This document shows, in pieces, positions 1 through 5,228 of a stretch of DNA of 5,326 nucleotides. Positions within the stretch are counted from its first letter, which is position 1; every line of letters starts with the position of its first letter. A model generated the notes under the pieces. That model ran no database searches and was not told the DNA's origin. It saw only the letters and a list, made by a program, of their open reading frames with translations. The stretch spans positions 1 through 5,326 of the forward strand of contig CALLZQ010000560.1 in NCBI GenBank assembly GCA_937858255.1, read 5' to 3'. The position numbers were made by a program, and so were the translations under genes. This DNA comes from an uncultured Tabrizicola sp. GTDB taxonomy: Bacteria; Pseudomonadota; Alphaproteobacteria; Rhodobacterales; Rhodobacteraceae.

Positions 1-378
1 GGCGGCGCGTGAGGCCAGCCGGGCAGCGGCAAAGCGTGTGGTAGGATCGGCGGCGGCCCGAAAGGCCCGGCCGGCAACCTCGCGGGCGGCCTCGGGCTCA
101 TCGGTCATCAGGCCGATGGCCGCCAGAACCGACAGGGCGCGCGGCTCTTCCGGGCTTCGCTCCAGCGCCGCGATGGCGAGAATGCGCGCCATCTCGATCT
201 GGCCCGCGGTCAAGGCCCCCCCCGCCAAGGCGGCAAGATCCGCCTCGGCCTCGGGCGGGGCAGGGGCGGCGGGCAGGGCAGAGGCGACAAGCGCCGCCGC
301 AAAGGCCAGAGCCGCCAGAATACCCCGCCATCCCGTTGTCGCGGCGGCTGACGGTTTCGCCTGCGCGGTCTGGGTCAC
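1..378 (-). CDS. Slam-like TPR outer-membrane lipoprotein assembly protein, N-terminal part (3' end outside window)
   Basis: An open frame of 126 codons starts at GTG 378-376, overlaps the TGA of the upstream lipoprotein gene (GTGA, 4 nt) and runs off the left edge without a stop. Residues 17-41 (WRGILAALAF onward, rich in Ala/Leu, ending ALPAAPAPP) look like a signal peptide or membrane anchor. Residues 45-126 are predicted helical with TPR-like spacing: an L..GQ...A pattern near 56-70, SPEEPRAL near 75-82, EAAREV near 96-101, and DPTTRFAAARLASRAA at 111-126. Slam proteins (surface lipoprotein assembly modulators) have a signal peptide, an N-terminal TPR domain and a C-terminal DUF560 beta-barrel, and often sit beside their lipoprotein substrate. 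The TbpB-like lipoprotein directly upstream fits that pattern. The barrel itself is outside the window, so the Slam call is inference; the alternative is an unrelated TPR protein. The coupled overlap suggests co-translation with the lipoprotein. Confidence 0.6.
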   Translation of the reverse strand, partial: MTQTAQAKPSAAATTGWRGILAALAFAAALVASALPAAPAPPEAEADLAALAGGALTAGQIEMARILAIAALERSPEEPRALSVLAAIGLMTDEPEAAREVAGRAFRAAADPTTRFAAARLASRAA

Positions 379-1295
379 GGGCAGGGCGGCGGATTGCCCG
401 GCGCGCATTTGGTGCCGATAAAGACGCCGCGTTCCAGCAGCTTGCCATCGGTTTTCAGCGGTTTCACCTCGATCGCACCGGCAATCGCCGCCCCATCCTT
501 GCCGCCGAGGGCGCCGCCATAGGTGCCTGCAGCCGAGAGGTCGCTATAGGCGACGGTTCCGCCAAAGGTGCCATCATCCTTGATGGTGCCGATTTGCAGG
601 AACAGATCATCCATCGCCGTCGCCGTATCGACATTCACCCGGTTGCGAATACCGCCCTCAAGTTTCTTATTGGTGAAATCGGCATTGACCAGCACTTCGC
701 CCTGCACCCGATGCGGGCGGCTGGGGTCAAAGGGCGCCCCCGGCCCGGGCACAACCACTCCGGTATTCAGGATACCGGCGTAATCGGCCGAATAGCTGGC
801 AAGCCCGCCGTTGGTCGGCGCCTCAAAGGCAGTGCGGGCGACATAGCCCGAACCCCAGAGAACCTCGGTAAACTGGCCGCTGCCGGCAACCCCCGCCGCC
901 ATGCTGCCATCGGCCGAGGCGGCCATCTGCGCGATGAACACCCGGGTCGAGCCATTTTCCTGAAAGGTGAAGGCCTGATAACCCGGCACATCGAGCGAGG
1001 GGGTCCGGTTGAACACAACGGTTTTCTGGCCGGCGGCGAGCTGGTCGATGATCGCGGTCAGGGTTCCGGCGCTGGGGTTATAGCTTGCCCCGACCAGATT
1101 GCCGCGCAGTGCCGCAGGGATCTCGGTCGAGGAACCCGTGCCGGTGCCGGTGCCGGGCGTGGTCCCCGTCGGGCATTCCTTGGGGGCCGAGAACGGGTTG
1201 TCACGGCAATCCGGCGCATTGCCAAAGGGGTTGCCGCCGCCACATGCGGACAGCACAAGCGCAGCCCCGAGGGCCGTGATCAGACGCAAAACCAT
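375..1295 (-). CDS. TbpB-like surface lipoprotein (transferrin-binding-protein-like beta-barrel domain)
   Basis: A 306-residue lipoprotein. The start at 1295 is chosen because it gives a short signal peptide ([18 protein letters not shown]) with lipobox LSAC and lipidated Cys18, and because GAGCAGG lies 5 nt upstream. An ATG 16 codons further upstream would put a charged Lys-rich stretch before the signal and would lie before the proposed transcription start. After Cys18 (+2 is Gly, so no obvious inner-membrane retention signal) comes a short Cys-containing segment (Cys30, Cys41), then a Thr/Gly/Pro linker (about 43-57). The rest is beta-rich. The C-terminal part (about 165-297) has the Gly-rich strand pattern of TbpB-type barrels, with FGGTVAYS at 244-251 and GTYGGALGG then AIAGAIEV at 257-277. 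The protein ends with a Cys-Pro-rich tail ([10 protein letters not shown]). Family members are surface lipoproteins, some of which bind host iron or haem proteins; the ligand here is unknown. It is first in a two-gene unit with a Slam-like gene. Confidence 0.85.
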   Translation of the reverse strand: MVLRLITALGAALVLSACGGGNPFGNAPDCRDNPFSAPKECPTGTTPGTGTGTGSSTEIPAALRGNLVGASYNPSAGTLTAIIDQLAAGQKTVVFNRTPSLDVPGYQAFTFQENGSTRVFIAQMAASADGSMAAGVAGSGQFTEVLWGSGYVARTAFEAPTNGGLASYSADYAGILNTGVVVPGPGAPFDPSRPHRVQGEVLVNADFTNKKLEGGIRNRVNVDTATAMDDLFLQIGTIKDDGTFGGTVAYSDLSAAGTYGGALGGKDGAAIAGAIEVKPLKTDGKLLERGVFIGTKCAPGNPPPCP

Positions 1296-1330
1296 GATTA
1301 CCTGCTCGGATGGCTTTTTCTTTTGCCATA

Positions 1331-1359
1331 ATGGTGCCCGCAAGCCCCCCTTCTGTCAA
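1331..1359 (-). promoter_or_regulatory. Candidate sigma-70-type promoter for the lipoprotein/Slam-like unit
   Basis: On the minus strand a perfect -35 box TTGACA (1359-1354) is followed after 17 nt by CACCAT (1336-1331) as a weak -10; CATTAT at 1333-1328 is an alternative with a longer 20-nt spacer. The leader to the ATG at 1295 would be about 30 nt. Alphaproteobacterial housekeeping promoters often keep the -35 better than the -10, which fits. I saw no convincing Fur or Irr box, but cannot score one by eye. Confidence 0.4.
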
Positions 1360-1408
1360 CGAAGGCCGCCCCTTGCCAGTCCAATTGATGCAGATGTGCC
1401 GCACACCC

Positions 1409-1438
1409 TTGCGGGGGCGGCGCAACCTCTCGTATCCT
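1409..1438 (+). promoter_or_regulatory. Candidate promoter for thyX
   Basis: TTGCGG (1409-1414) and TATCCT (1433-1438) are separated by 18 nt and would give a leader of roughly 45-50 nt before the thyX ATG. An AT-rich CATATAT at about 1455-1461 is a second possible -10 element. Both matches are modest, and the call rests partly on position in a divergent intergenic region of 196 nt. Confidence 0.25.
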
Positions 1439-1491
1439 GCCGGCCACCGCACACCATATATCGCAATCGCAGGATTCGAGAGGCCAAGCCC

Positions 1492-2397
1492 ATGCCGCTG
1501 ACCCCAGAGCAAATCGCCGAGATCGAGGCCGCCCGGGCCACCCCGCGCCAGACCCTGCGCGCCGTCAGTGAGGGGATGGAGGCGCATCTCTACGTCGCGC
1601 ATGAGGTGCTGGACCACGGCTTTATCCGCGTCATCGACTATATGGGCGACGACAGCGCCATCGTGCAGGCCGCCCGCGTCAGCTACGGCGCCGGCACCAA
1701 ACATGTGCAAAACGATGAGGGGCTGATCCGCTACCTGATGCGGCACTGGCACTCCACCCCGTTTGAGATGTGTGAGATCAAGCTGCACGTCAAACTGCCC
1801 GTCTTCGTTGCCCGCCAGTGGATCCGCCACCGCACCGCCAACGTCAACGAATACTCGGCCCGCTATTCGATCCTCGACCGCGAATTCTACATCCCCCAGC
1901 CCGAACAACTGGCCGCCCAATCCACGGTGAACAATCAAGGCCGGGGTGAGGTGCTGACGGGGGTTGAGGCCGCCCGCGTGCTGGAAATCCTCAAACGCGA
2001 CGCCGCCCAATGCTATGACGATTACGAGGCGATGCTCAGCCAAGAGGGCCAACAGGGCCTCGCCCGCGAACTGGCGCGGATGAACCTGCCGATGAACATC
2101 TACACCCAATGGTACTGGAAGACCGACCTCCACAACCTCTTCCACTTCCTGCGCCTGCGCGCCGACAGCCACGCCCAATACGAAATCCGCGTCTTCGCCG
2201 AGGCGATTGCGGCCTGCGTCCGCGACTGGGTACCGCTGGCCTATGCCGCGTTCGAGGACTACCGCATGGGCGGAGTAACCCTCTCCTCAAAGGCGATTGA
2301 CGTTTTGAAGCGGAGGCTGAAAGGTGAGGTGGTGACGCAGGAAACCTCGGGCATGAGCAAGGGGGAATGGCGGGAGTTTGAGGGGGTTTGGGGGTGA
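1492..2397 (+). CDS. thyX: Flavin-dependent thymidylate synthase ThyX
   Basis: A 301-residue ThyX, which makes dTMP from dUMP with methylenetetrahydrofolate as carbon donor and FAD/NADPH for the reduction; cytosolic homotetramer in characterised members. The signature RHRX7S is complete at 112-122 ([11 protein letters not shown]). Other family blocks are present: STPFE at 88-92 (FAD-binding region), [24 protein letters not shown] at about 193-217, and [12 protein letters not shown] at 222-233, matching the nucleotide-binding C-terminal half. The frame is open much further upstream, but ATG 1492 is chosen because GAGAGG lies 8 nt before it (1478-1483) and the N-terminus [16 protein letters not shown] resembles alphaproteobacterial ThyX. 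At 301 residues it is long compared with roughly 220-residue bacterial ThyX; an N-terminal extension of this kind and a C-terminal tail are seen in alphaproteobacterial forms. Its TGA overlaps the next gene's GTG. Confidence 0.97.
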   Translation: MPLTPEQIAEIEAARATPRQTLRAVSEGMEAHLYVAHEVLDHGFIRVIDYMGDDSAIVQAARVSYGAGTKHVQNDEGLIRYLMRHWHSTPFEMCEIKLHVKLPVFVARQWIRHRTANVNEYSARYSILDREFYIPQPEQLAAQSTVNNQGRGEVLTGVEAARVLEILKRDAAQCYDDYEAMLSQEGQQGLARELARMNLPMNIYTQWYWKTDLHNLFHFLRLRADSHAQYEIRVFAEAIAACVRDWVPLAYAAFEDYRMGGVTLSSKAIDVLKRRLKGEVVTQETSGMSKGEWREFEGVWG

Positions 2398-2813
2398 GTG
2401 AAGAACCGAGCCAGTTTGGCTTGCTAGACCCAAAGTGGCAGCACTTGGGGGCGAGCATTTTACTCACGATTTTGCTACCGCTCTTGCCGTTGATGCTTGA
2501 GAAATTAATTACTGACCAACTATCTGTGACTAGTCTATTGATTGCCGCTGCTGTTTATTGCTGCGGATTGGGCATGGCGTCAGGTAGTGTGTTGGTCGTC
2601 ACAATGGGAGTTCTTGCGTCAGTGGTGCTTTCCGTACTCTACGGTGTCACATCGGTGCAGGTAAGTTCGCAAGGAGCTGCCGACGTAGACTATGTGCGAA
2701 ATATAGCATGGATGTGCATTTTGTTTTTTGGTATAGCTCACACGTTCGACAGATACGATATGCATGTTACTCGTGGTAGGAACTTCTTGGATTTCCGAAG
2801 GATAAGAGAATGA
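2394..2813 (+). CDS. Small four-helix membrane protein of unknown function
   Basis: I do not recognise this 139-residue protein. GTG 2394 is chosen as start because it overlaps the thyX stop (GTGA) and follows a G-rich stretch at the end of thyX that could serve as ribosome binding site; a TTG two codons earlier is the alternative. Four hydrophobic segments are visible: about 18-35, 45-61, 66-86 and 102-118. The N-terminus is short and polar, and the C-terminus is strongly basic ([14 protein letters not shown]), so by the positive-inside rule the C-terminus is probably cytosolic. Cys-Cys occurs at 56-57 within the second helix. Base composition is about 47% G+C by hand count, far below thyX and with many A/T third positions, which suggests recent acquisition. 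It overlaps the next gene by 4 nt (ATGA), so the two are probably made together and may act as a pair. Confidence 0.75.
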   Translation: MSEEPSQFGLLDPKWQHLGASILLTILLPLLPLMLEKLITDQLSVTSLLIAAAVYCCGLGMASGSVLVVTMGVLASVVLSVLYGVTSVQVSSQGAADVDYVRNIAWMCILFFGIAHTFDRYDMHVTRGRNFLDFRRIRE

Positions 2814-3190
2814 CAGGTGTTCCGGAGACGTGGCTGACCTTAGTCCTAGGCGCGATATCTATGCTGGCAGCACTCGGTGCTATGGTTGCGGCGCTTGTTG
2901 ACGCGAGGCGCACGGCGTCAGCGAAAAAACGTGTTCTAAGTATCGTTCGAACGAACAAAAAAGTTCGTCGTGAGCTACAGAAAGCGTTCAGTGATAAGAA
3001 GATTGATGACACAGAAATGCGCGTGATTTTCAGGGTGCTGTCGCAGGCTATAGATGAAGAAGAGCGGCGGCGACACAGCGAAGCGAATACTGCCGCGAAG
3101 ATGTTCGTTCGAGAACTTCATCCTTACAAGAGTAGACGCTTGTTGGAAGATTTTGCGAAAGACGTCTCGGAGCGTGAGGCGGTTGCATGA
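2810..3190 (+). CDS. Small single-anchor membrane protein with charged cytosolic domain, function unknown
   Basis: A 126-residue protein that I cannot assign to a family. The ATG overlaps the upstream TGA (ATGA), with an A/G-rich ribosome binding region (AAGGATAAGAGA) directly before it. Residues 8-30 form one transmembrane helix (WLTLVLGAISMLAALGAMVA and on). It is followed by a basic stretch (DARRTASAKKR, then NKKVRREL), which places the C-terminal part in the cytosol. Residues 66-92 and 95-121 look like two charged helices; the segment DKKIDDTEMRVIFRVL loosely recalls the acidic helix start of TerB-like domains, but the match is too short to call. G+C is about 52% by hand count, again below the surroundings. 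Together with the membrane protein before it, it forms a transferred two-gene cassette riding on thyX. A structural partner or regulator of the four-helix protein is one possible role; this is inference. Confidence 0.75.
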   Translation: MTGVPETWLTLVLGAISMLAALGAMVAALVDARRTASAKKRVLSIVRTNKKVRRELQKAFSDKKIDDTEMRVIFRVLSQAIDEEERRRHSEANTAAKMFVRELHPYKSRRLLEDFAKDVSEREAVA

Positions 3191-3197
3191 CGCCAGC

Positions 3198-3225
3198 GTA
3201 GGGTGTGCATTCAGGCGCACCTTAC
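3198..3225. repeat. Stem-loop just after the low-G+C gene pair (REP-like, possible terminator)
   Basis: GTAGGGTGTGC (3198-3208) and GCGCACCTTAC (3215-3225) pair over 11 positions, nine Watson-Crick and two G-U, around a 6-nt loop. It begins 8 nt after the stop of the upstream gene, a normal position for a transcript end. No T-run follows, so it may be a repetitive extragenic palindrome or an RNA-stabilising 3' hairpin rather than an intrinsic terminator. GTAGGGTG...CACC palindromes are common between genes in many proteobacteria. Confidence 0.5.
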
Positions 3226-3402
3226 CATCGTCACCATCCCCCAACTCTGCGCGTAAACGCACACTTCACAGATCACCACCTGCATCTCGGTGCCATAATG
3301 AAAACGGCAAATCCCTTGGGCGGTCCGCCAACCCAAGCTTCACCGGATTGATCCAACAATACCGCACTGATCCCGCGAAATCGTCATCCATTGGCTCTCC
3401 CC

Positions 3403-3429
3403 GTCAGATTTGCCCAAAGCAAATCTGAC
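3403..3429. repeat. Perfect 11-bp inverted repeat
   Basis: GTCAGATTTGC (3403-3413) and GCAAATCTGAC (3419-3429) are exact reverse complements around the 5-nt loop CCAAA. The AT-containing arms stand out from the GC-rich surroundings. It directly abuts a second inverted repeat (3430-3461), so the two probably form one composite palindromic element. It could be a REP-type repeat, a bidirectional terminator or a protein-binding site; the sequence alone does not decide. Confidence 0.7.
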
Positions 3430-3461
3430 CGCGCCCGAACCGCCCCACCGGGGCGGGCGCG
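3430..3461. repeat. GC-rich imperfect inverted repeat
   Basis: The inner arms CCGCCCC (3440-3446) and GGGGCGG (3450-3456) pair around ACC. The outer arms CGCGC (3430-3434) and GCGCG (3457-3461) also pair, leaving CCGAA bulged on the left side. It follows immediately on the 3403-3429 palindrome. Confidence 0.55.
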
Positions 3462-3516
3462 ACGATGGTCGCACCCTCAGGGCCCCGGCGGCTCGGTCGC
3501 GGTCAGCTTTGCACCC

Positions 3517-3544
3517 CATCGGCGGGGGGCTGCATCGGCGGGGG
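3517..3544. repeat. Short direct repeat, period 16
   Basis: CATCGGCGGGGG occurs at 3517-3528 and again at 3533-3544. The 16-nt period is not a multiple of three, which argues against a coding origin. It may be a slippage duplication in G-rich DNA. Confidence 0.45.
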
Positions 3545-3575
3545 CATGGAAGGGATCTGTGGCATTGGCGGCCCG

Positions 3576-3597
3576 GCCCGCGCAGGTGTGCGCGGGC
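3576..3597. repeat. 9-bp GC-rich stem-loop
   Basis: GCCCGCGCA (3576-3584) pairs perfectly with TGCGCGGGC (3589-3597) around a GGTG tetraloop. It lies 10 nt before the next palindrome, as part of a tandem series of hairpins. Confidence 0.55.
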
Positions 3598-3607
3598 GTT
3601 CGACGCT

Positions 3608-3632
3608 GGAAACGGTCCACTGGACCGTTTCC
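3608..3632. repeat. 25-nt near-perfect palindrome
   Basis: GGAAACGGTCCA (3608-3619) and TGGACCGTTTCC (3621-3632) are exact reverse complements around a single C. As RNA it would fold as an 11-bp stem with an ACU loop; as DNA it is an almost perfectly symmetric site suited to a dimeric protein. I believe similar palindromes recur in Rhodobacteraceae intergenic DNA, but that is memory and not shown here; no second copy is visible in the window. Confidence 0.7.
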
Positions 3633-3633
3633 T

Positions 3634-3650
3634 CCCCGGTAAAGCCGGGG
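3634..3650. repeat. Short stem-loop after the palindrome
   Basis: CCCCGG (3634-3639) pairs with CCGGGG (3645-3650) around TAAAG, one base after the 25-nt palindrome. No T-tract follows on either strand, so a terminator is not supported. Confidence 0.45.
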
Positions 3651-3760
3651 ACCGCGTCTCACCCCATCCACCCTTGAACCCATCCCCCCCTGCGGGCTAC
3701 TCTCCCCGCTCAGGATCACCCAGCCGCAGCCCCGGGGCGGCAACCGCATAAGGGCGTGCC

Positions 3761-4414
3761 ATGTTCGAGAAACTTGAGGGTCAGAAGTTCGGGACGATCA
3801 TGGCCGACCCGCCGTGGCAGTTCCAGAACAAGACCGGCAAGGTCGCGCCCGAGCACAAGCGGCTGAACCGCTATGCCACCATGACGCTGCCCGAGATCTG
3901 CGCCATGCCGGTGGCGGGCCTCGCGGCCGAGACCGCGCATCTGTACCTCTGGGTGCCCAATGCGCTCTTGCCCGAGGGGTTGCAGGTCATGGCCGCCTGG
4001 GGCTTTACCTACAAATCCAATCTGGTCTGGGAAAAGATCCGCAAGGATGGCGGGCCGGATGGGCGCGGGGTGGGGTTCTACTTCCGCAACGTGACCGAGA
4101 TTCTGCTGTTCGGCACGCGCGGGAAAAAGGCGCGGACGCTGCCGCCCGGGCGCTCTCAGGTCAATTTCATCGAAGGGGTCGAGGCAGGGGGCGAGCCGGA
4201 TGGCGATCTGCTCAAGACCCGCAAGCGCGAGCATTCGCGCAAGCCCGATGAGCAATATGCCATCATCGAATCCTGCTCGGCCGGGCCCTATCTGGAACTC
4301 TTCGCGCGGGGGGAACGGCCGGGCTGGTCGGTCTGGGGCAATCAGGCCGATGACAGCTATGAGCCGACGTGGAAGACCTACAAGTACAACTCCTCGCTCT
4401 CGGCGGCCGAGTAG
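3761..4414 (+). CDS. MT-A70 family DNA N6-adenine methyltransferase (modification subunit)
   Basis: A 217-residue S-adenosylmethionine-dependent methyltransferase expected to convert adenine to N6-methyladenine in DNA. The catalytic DPPW is at 16-19 (GTIMADPPWQF). Other MT-A70 blocks follow: HLYLWVPNALLPEGL at 60-74, WGFTYKSNLVWEK at 80-92, the REHSRKPDEQY block at 156-166, and ELFAR...GWSVWGN at 179-194, the last forming the final strand and SAM-pocket region. The start is supported by AAGGG at 3750-3754, 6 nt before the ATG, and by DPPW falling close to the N-terminus as usual for short members. The gene is tightly followed by a BglII-family endonuclease, so its probable role is host protection in a type II restriction-modification system. 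The target is not readable from the protein. No separate specificity domain is visible. A stand-alone regulatory methylase is the less likely alternative. Confidence 0.93.
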   Translation: MFEKLEGQKFGTIMADPPWQFQNKTGKVAPEHKRLNRYATMTLPEICAMPVAGLAAETAHLYLWVPNALLPEGLQVMAAWGFTYKSNLVWEKIRKDGGPDGRGVGFYFRNVTEILLFGTRGKKARTLPPGRSQVNFIEGVEAGGEPDGDLLKTRKREHSRKPDEQYAIIESCSAGPYLELFARGERPGWSVWGNQADDSYEPTWKTYKYNSSLSAAE

Positions 4415-4419
4415 GCGTG

Positions 4420-5157
4420 ATGCTGTTCGACTGGCCCGAAGAGGACGGGCGCCGGGATGATGTCTCCCACGGCAAGAATTCCGATGGGGCAGAGGCCTTG
4501 GCGGCGCTGCCCGCCGATATCCTCGCGCGGTATGAGGTGTTTTCCTACCGCAATGCCGCCCGCATCCTGCAAGGCAGCTTTCCCGCGCAATATGATGAGA
4601 TCATTGCGGCCCTGCGCCGGCTGACCATCACCCGCCGGATGATCCGCAGCCCCGGCGGCAGCAAATCGGAAATCGCCCGCTATATCGACGGGCTGTTTGA
4701 TCCCGGCTGGCAGGAAACCCGGATCATCGGCGATCTGACGGTGCGCCTCGTCTCGGCCAAGGGCGAGACCGAGTTTTCCCGCTACACACGGCAGGGTTAT
4801 CTAGACGGGCACCGGATTGATTTCGTCAAGGGGCGGGTGGCGCTGGATCTGGAATGGAACAGCAAGGACCAGACCTATGACCGCGATCTGTCGGCCTTTG
4901 CCGCCTTTTACCATGCCGGGGCGATTGACCTGGGGGTGATCATCACCCGGGGCAGCGCGATGAACAATGACTTCTTTCGCGGTCTGGGCAAGGTGCTGGA
5001 CAAGGACGGGCGAGAAGGGGCGGGTGAGGTCTATCGCAAATACGGCGCCTCGACGACATGGATGGGTAAGCTGCTCTACCGGCTGGACGCGGGCCGTAAT
5101 GGCGGCTGCCCGGTGCTGGCGATTGGCCTGACCCCTGCCTGCGTATCGGGCGACTAG
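4420..5157 (+). CDS. BglII/BstYI-family type II restriction endonuclease
   Basis: A 245-residue protein with the blocks of the BglII-type restriction endonuclease family: YEVFSYRNAARIL at 38-50, an ITRR segment near 70-73, DGHRIDFVKGRVALDLEWNSKDQTYDRDL at about 129-157, DLGVIITRG at 170-178, KYGASTTWMGKLLYRL at 207-222, and GGCPVLAIGL near the C-terminus. By comparison with the BglII active site (D84, E93, Q95), I infer the metal-binding set D134, D143, E145, with K149 close by. Family members cut sequences with a GATC core (BglII AGATCT, BstYI RGATCY); the exact site here is unknown. ATG 4420 is 5 nt after the methyltransferase stop, and GTG 4417 one codon earlier is equally possible. No strong ribosome binding site is seen, so translation probably depends on the upstream gene, which would keep nuclease below methylase. 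The length is close to the family norm and no disruption is visible. No controller (C) protein gene is present. Confidence 0.92.
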   Translation: MLFDWPEEDGRRDDVSHGKNSDGAEALAALPADILARYEVFSYRNAARILQGSFPAQYDEIIAALRRLTITRRMIRSPGGSKSEIARYIDGLFDPGWQETRIIGDLTVRLVSAKGETEFSRYTRQGYLDGHRIDFVKGRVALDLEWNSKDQTYDRDLSAFAAFYHAGAIDLGVIITRGSAMNNDFFRGLGKVLDKDGREGAGEVYRKYGASTTWMGKLLYRLDAGRNGGCPVLAIGLTPACVSGD

Positions 5158-5159
5158 CA

Positions 5160-5179
5160 GGGGCTTTCGCTTTGGCCCC
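5160..5179 (+). terminator. Weak stem-loop after the endonuclease gene
   Basis: GGGGC (5160-5164) pairs with GCCCC (5175-5179) around a 10-nt T-rich loop, starting 3 nt after the stop codon. The same G-run could instead pair with CCCCTGC at 5132-5138 inside the gene. There is no T-run after the stem, so termination is uncertain and read-through into murD is possible. Confidence 0.25.
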
Positions 5180-5181
5180 GG

Positions 5182-5219
5182 CTCGCCTATCCCTTGGGCC
5201 GCAAGGACGGCAGGGCGAG
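5182..5219 (+). promoter_or_regulatory. Nested hairpin overlapping the murD ribosome binding region
   Basis: The outer arms CTCGCC (5182-5187) and GGCGAG (5214-5219) enclose a second hairpin, CCTTG (5192-5196) with CAAGG (5202-5206). The right outer arm reaches into the GAGGG stretch that serves as Shine-Dalgarno sequence for murD, so the structure could partly mask it. GC-rich DNA forms such pairings by chance often. Confidence 0.25.
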
Positions 5220-5228
5220 GGGGGGGCG

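Larger units (their letters stand above)
3191..3760. other. 570-base intergenic region without a convincing gene, rich in palindromes
   Basis: No frame here has a plausible start with ribosome binding site plus protein-like composition. Open frames on both strands in 3391-3751 are Arg/Pro/Gly-rich and appear because the DNA is GC-rich and palindromic. The first half (to about 3400) is of intermediate G+C and shows only one clear stem-loop. The second half is very GC-rich and contains several stem-loops and a short direct repeat, listed separately. The promoter of the methyltransferase gene must lie here or further upstream, but I see no good -35/-10 pair close to its start. Confidence 0.6.

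Noticed and set aside
98..448. Minus-strand open frame with ATG start at the left edge
   Set aside because: It overlaps the lipoprotein 3' end in another frame and is Arg/Gly/Cys-rich. The GTG-started frame at 378 has a signal sequence and helical TPR-like pattern and fits far better.
336..1331. Long plus-strand open frame of 331 codons opposite the lipoprotein gene
   Set aside because: It is antisense to a gene with a clear signal peptide, lipobox and ribosome binding site. Its protein is Arg/Gly/His-rich without recognisable domains, as expected for a GC-rich shadow frame.
1099..1491. N-terminal extension of thyX upstream to 1099
   Set aside because: The extension runs antisense through the lipoprotein gene and has no family similarity; ATG 1492 has its own ribosome binding site.
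1201..2178. Minus-strand open frame of 325 codons opposite thyX
   Set aside because: It is a shadow of thyX, whose full ThyX motif set is on the plus strand.
2394..3190. Insertion sequence or att-flanked island carrying the low-G+C genes
   Set aside because: I found no transposase, integrase, tRNA end or matching direct repeats at the two edges.
3054..3428. Plus-strand open frame starting inside the second small membrane-protein gene
   Set aside because: It overlaps the coupled gene in another frame and continues into the stem-loop region with no protein-like pattern.
3403..3650. CRISPR array
   Set aside because: The palindromes differ from one another in sequence and spacing; there is no regular repeat-spacer pattern.
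3391..3751. Several overlapping open frames on both strands in the palindrome region
   Set aside because: Compositions are Arg/Pro/Gly-rich, no start has a good ribosome binding site, and the frames exist on both strands because of the palindromes and high G+C.
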